Positions 10,777 to 13,156 of a DNA stretch of 13,156 nt are shown here, one piece after another. The position numbers were made by a program, and so were the translations under genes. The number at the start of each line of letters is the position of its first letter. Within the stretch, counting starts at the first letter, position 1. The notes under the pieces were generated by a model. That model was given only the letters and a program-made list of their open reading frames with translations. It had not been told where the DNA came from and did no database searches. Source of the DNA: a bacterium (GTDB lineage Bacteria; Patescibacteriota; Minisyncoccia; UBA6257; 2-01-FULL-56-20); assembly GCA_021801885.1 (NCBI GenBank), contig JAKABL010000018.1:1-13156 (forward strand). Reading direction: 5' to 3'.

Positions 10777-13156
10777 TTATATCTTTCTGATCGCCACCCA
10801 CGCGGCCTCGCCGTCCATAGTGGCTTCCATCTCCGCATCGAATTTTTCCGCACGGCCCGTCTCGATGCGCGCGGCGCCGATTTCCGCCATAAAGGCCTTT
10901 TCATGCCGGACGACGGCGCGCGCGACCGATGCCGGGAGCGCCATCATGGCCACGATCCTGTCCTTCGGCGCAAGCGCCGCCTTCTGCCGGAGTTCCTGGA
11001 ACATGCGCACCGCATCGCGGAAGAGCCCTTCCTCGCGAAGCTCGGGCGTGATCGCGGTATCGAGCGAAGGCGCTTTCGCCTTTGCATTCACCGCGATCTT
11101 TTTTACATTCACCTCGTCGGCAAGGATCGCATCGAGCTCCTTCCCGAGCGTTCCGGGTATCGTCATCGATGCGAGCGGCTGGCGTACCTTGATGCCCGCT
11201 TCCGCGCGCTTCGCAAGGCCGAGCGCCGCGTAGGTCCGCACCGCGGCCATCGCATCGATCAGCTTCTTGGACGGCGCGGGGAGCGCCTGCCCGCGTGCCG
11301 TTGTCCGCGCGGACGCCACCGGCCATGATGCGAGATGCACCGATTCCTTCGCGCCGCCCATCGCGCCGTACAGCGCCTCGCTGAAGAACGGCGTAAAAGG
11401 CGCCATCATCGTCACCACCGTCTGCAGCGCGTGGCGAAGCGTGGCCGAGGCGGCCTTATAATCCGCGGCGTTCGCCGCCTTCTGGAGGCGCCGGCGCGAA
11501 CGGCGGATGTACCACCGCGAAAGATCGTCCACGAGCGCATCGAGCGCGAGCGCCGCTTCGCGGATCTCATAGGCGTCGAGCTTCGCCGTGACCGCAGCCG
11601 ACGTCTCCGCGAGCCGCGCGAGGATCCACCGATCGAGCACGTGCGCGGGTTTCGCCGTGCCGGCAACGATCGCCGGGGAGAGCTTCGCGCCGCGATCGGC
11701 ATACGTCTTCCAGAACACGAACGAGTTATAGACGATGAGGTGCGTGCGGCGGAACGCCTTCGCGATCTCGCCTTCATCGAAATTCTTCGGTTCGCCGAGC
11801 GGCGACCCGGTGAAGAAATACCATCGGAGCGCATCGACGCCGTATTTGTCGATCACCGCGAACGGCTCCACGACATTGCCTTTCGACTTCGACATCTTCT
11901 GTCCGAATTTATCATTAATGAGACCGAGCACGACCACATTACGATACGGGGCTCCGTAGCCGAGCGCGGTCGCGATCGCCATGAGCGTATAGAACCATCC
12001 GCGGGTCTGGTCCATTCCTTCCGCGATGTAATCCGCGGGGAAAGGAAGGGTCGCGGGTGCCGTGCCGTTTTTGGATGACCGCGCGGGCGCGCGGTGCGCC
12101 GCACCGCCTTCGAACGGGAAATGGACCTGGCCGTACGGCATCGCGCCCGAATCGTACCAGACGTCCGCCACTTCGCGCACGCGATGCATCGCGCCATGCG
12201 CGCCCGCGTTTGCGCAGTGCGGGCATGGCAGCGCGATCGCATCGGCGAACGGACGGTGGAGATCGATCTCGCCCTCATCGTTGCGCGGCACCGTCATGGG
12301 GCGCAACGGACGCACCTCGGCAAACCCTATGAATGCCTTCTTCTTTTCCCCTCCGGGCGCCATCTCCTCGATGGCCCGGCGCTCGCTCCATCCTTCGGCG
12401 GTCTGTGCGAGCGCCCAGATCGTATATTCATGGCTCACGATCAGGATATGCTTCCCCTCGTATTTTCTTTCGCATTCCTCAAGGAACTTCCATGCACGGG
12501 CGCGCACGTCGCGCACCGACTCTCCTCCCTCGGGACGCTCCGCAAACCGCGATGCAAAGGAGGGAAAGCGCTCCCGATACTTCTCAATGGAAAGGCCGGT
12601 GAGGGAAGGGCCGAGGTGGATCTCCTCAAGGCGAGGATCGGCGATGCATTCCTTTGCGGAAAGACCGAGCGCCTTCCGCGCGATCTCCGCAGTCTCCGAA
12701 GTGCGCGCGATGCCGGAATGGATGATGAGATCGACGGTTTCCTTCCGCTTCTTGCGCGCGGCCACAAAGGCCTTTGCCGAGCGCTCCGCTTCCTTCCTCC
12801 CCCGCGGCGTGAGCGTAAGGTCCTTCCGCTGGCCCGAGTCGAGCACGTTCAGCGTATTGCTTTTCGCCTCGCCGTGGCGCATCGTCCAGTAACGGTTCTT
12901 GGCCCCTCCCGCGAGCGCATCGAGCGCCGCGAGACTGCCGACCACCTCCGTATGACCGCACGTGCGGCACTCCCAGATCGGAAGCGGCGCGCCCCAATAG
13001 CGTTCACGCGAGAGATTCCAGTCCTTCGCCTCCTTCAGCCATTCGCCGAAACGGCCTTCTTTAATATGGGCAGGCTGCCAATATACCCCCTCATTGTTCG
13101 CACGGAGCTCTTTCCGCAGCTTCGCCATCGCGATGAACCATGACGTGCGCGCGTAG
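10777..13156 (-). CDS. ileS: Isoleucyl-tRNA synthetase with inserted histidine-phosphatase domain (5' end off right edge)
   Basis: Class Ia synthetase charging tRNA-Ile. The frame is open to the right edge (codons reading YARTSWFIA before Met 13128), so about 792 residues are seen; the HIGH motif and CP1 editing domain lie outside. Numbering from Met 13128: DWNLSRERYWGAPLPIWECR (36-55); zinc knuckle CRTCG (Cys54, Cys57); an inserted histidine phosphatase (79-277); DLHRPF (289-294); second knuckle CPHC (Cys302, Cys305); VWYDSGAMPYGQVHFPFE (323-340); a small Ala/Gly/Pro-rich loop (341-362); ADYIAEGMDQTRGWFY (365-380); QKMSKSKGN (410-418), the KMSKS loop; then the helical anticodon-binding region and a C-terminal tail to residue 783. 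Overall an archaeal/eukaryal-like IleRS layout. It converges with trpS, 43 nt apart. The first Met after the window edge is not the true start. Confidence 0.96.
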   Translation of the reverse strand, partial: YARTSWFIAMAKLRKELRANNEGVYWQPAHIKEGRFGEWLKEAKDWNLSRERYWGAPLPIWECRTCGHTEVVGSLAALDALAGGAKNRYWTMRHGEAKSNTLNVLDSGQRKDLTLTPRGRKEAERSAKAFVAARKKRKETVDLIIHSGIARTSETAEIARKALGLSAKECIADPRLEEIHLGPSLTGLSIEKYRERFPSFASRFAERPEGGESVRDVRARAWKFLEECERKYEGKHILIVSHEYTIWALAQTAEGWSERRAIEEMAPGGEKKKAFIGFAEVRPLRPMTVPRNDEGEIDLHRPFADAIALPCPHCANAGAHGAMHRVREVADVWYDSGAMPYGQVHFPFEGGAAHRAPARSSKNGTAPATLPFPADYIAEGMDQTRGWFYTLMAIATALGYGAPYRNVVVLGLINDKFGQKMSKSKGNVVEPFAVIDKYGVDALRWYFFTGSPLGEPKNFDEGEIAKAFRRTHLIVYNSFVFWKTYADRGAKLSPAIVAGTAKPAHVLDRWILARLAETSAAVTAKLDAYEIREAALALDALVDDLSRWYIRRSRRRLQKAANAADYKAASATLRHALQTVVTMMAPFTPFFSEALYGAMGGAKESVHLASWPVASARTTARGQALPAPSKKLIDAMAAVRTYAALGLAKRAEAGIKVRQPLASMTIPGTLGKELDAILADEVNVKKIAVNAKAKAPSLDTAITPELREEGLFRDAVRMFQELRQKAALAPKDRIVAMMALPASVARAVVRHEKAFMAEIGAARIETGRAEKFDAEMEATMDGEAAWVAIRKI
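12298..12894 (-). other. Histidine-phosphatase (dPGM/CobC-like) domain embedded in IleRS
   Basis: Domain within ileS, about residues 79-277 counted from Met 13128. Seen: WTMRHGEAKSN, the RHG signature with nucleophile His85 and Arg84; LTPRGRKEAE; HSGIARTSETAEIA with the second active-site Arg142; DPRLEEIHLG with the likely acid Glu168/169; PEGGESVRDVRARAWKFLEE; and ILIVSHEYTIWAL with the second catalytic His233 (Glu follows where many members have Gly). These are all the motifs of histidine phosphatase clade 1 in order, so the domain should be catalytically competent. Substrate unknown. It is in frame at both ends without stops, and its GC content is roughly like the flanks, pointing to a stable rather than recent insertion. 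Confidence 0.92.

Noticed and set aside
12298..12894. The phosphatase as an assembly chimera or a separate gene
   Set aside because: No stop, frameshift or start/Shine-Dalgarno at either junction, similar GC, and IleRS sequence resumes exactly at the conserved DLHRPF segment. Read mapping could still confirm this.
12094..13143. 349-codon open frame on the plus strand opposite ileS
   Set aside because: Antisense to well-conserved IleRS and phosphatase motifs; Arg/His-rich shadow with no recognisable domain.
1..13156. CRISPR arrays, insertion sequences, rRNA, T-box or other riboswitches
   Set aside because: No regularly spaced repeats, transposase frames, rRNA-like stretches or long structured leaders were seen; trpS has no leader, and the ileS leader is outside the window.

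Overview
The window is a gene-dense, GC-rich (about 60%) bacterial chromosome segment. The gene set resembles Candidate Phyla Radiation (Patescibacteria, probably Parcubacteria-like) genomes: small housekeeping genes with tiny gaps, RNase Y plus RNase J, a membrane-anchored solute-binding protein with no transporter genes beside it, a pilin fused to a LamG domain, and an archaeal/eukaryal-type IleRS. This placement is inference from gene content; there is no 16S rRNA here.

Layout: (1) the 5' part of rny (RNase Y) on the minus strand runs off the left edge. (2) Divergent from it are gpmI (cofactor-independent phosphoglycerate mutase) and a small protein with a C-terminal helix-hairpin-helix like that of RNA polymerase alpha, closed by a strong terminator. 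(3) A membrane and secretion block follows: a four-helix holin_4_2/YvlD-like protein, secG, and an anchored family-5 solute-binding protein. (4) tRNA-Leu(CAG), a HIT hydrolase and RNase J follow on the same strand, ended by a bidirectional terminator. (5) A minus-strand pilin-LamG fusion is divergent from trpS with only 44 nt between start codons. (6) trpS converges on ileS (minus strand, open at the right edge), with a terminator hairpin between them.

The most remarkable object is ileS. Its reading frame carries a complete histidine-phosphatase (dPGM/CobC-like) domain of about 200 residues, inserted in frame between the two CxxC knuckles of the zinc ribbon that precedes the WYDSG motif. All core phosphatase catalytic residues appear present, so this may be a tRNA synthetase with a built-in phosphatase.

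A second theme is expression signals. Four genes (gpmI, the holin-like gene, the pilin and trpS) have an extended -10 (TGnTATACT or TGnTACAAT) ending only 6-7 nt before ATG, with no usable Shine-Dalgarno, which predicts leaderless mRNAs. By contrast the alpha-CTD-like gene has a perfect AGGAGGTG. RNase Y and RNase J together suggest a Bacillus-like RNA decay machinery; two synthetases and a tRNA give the window a translation flavour.
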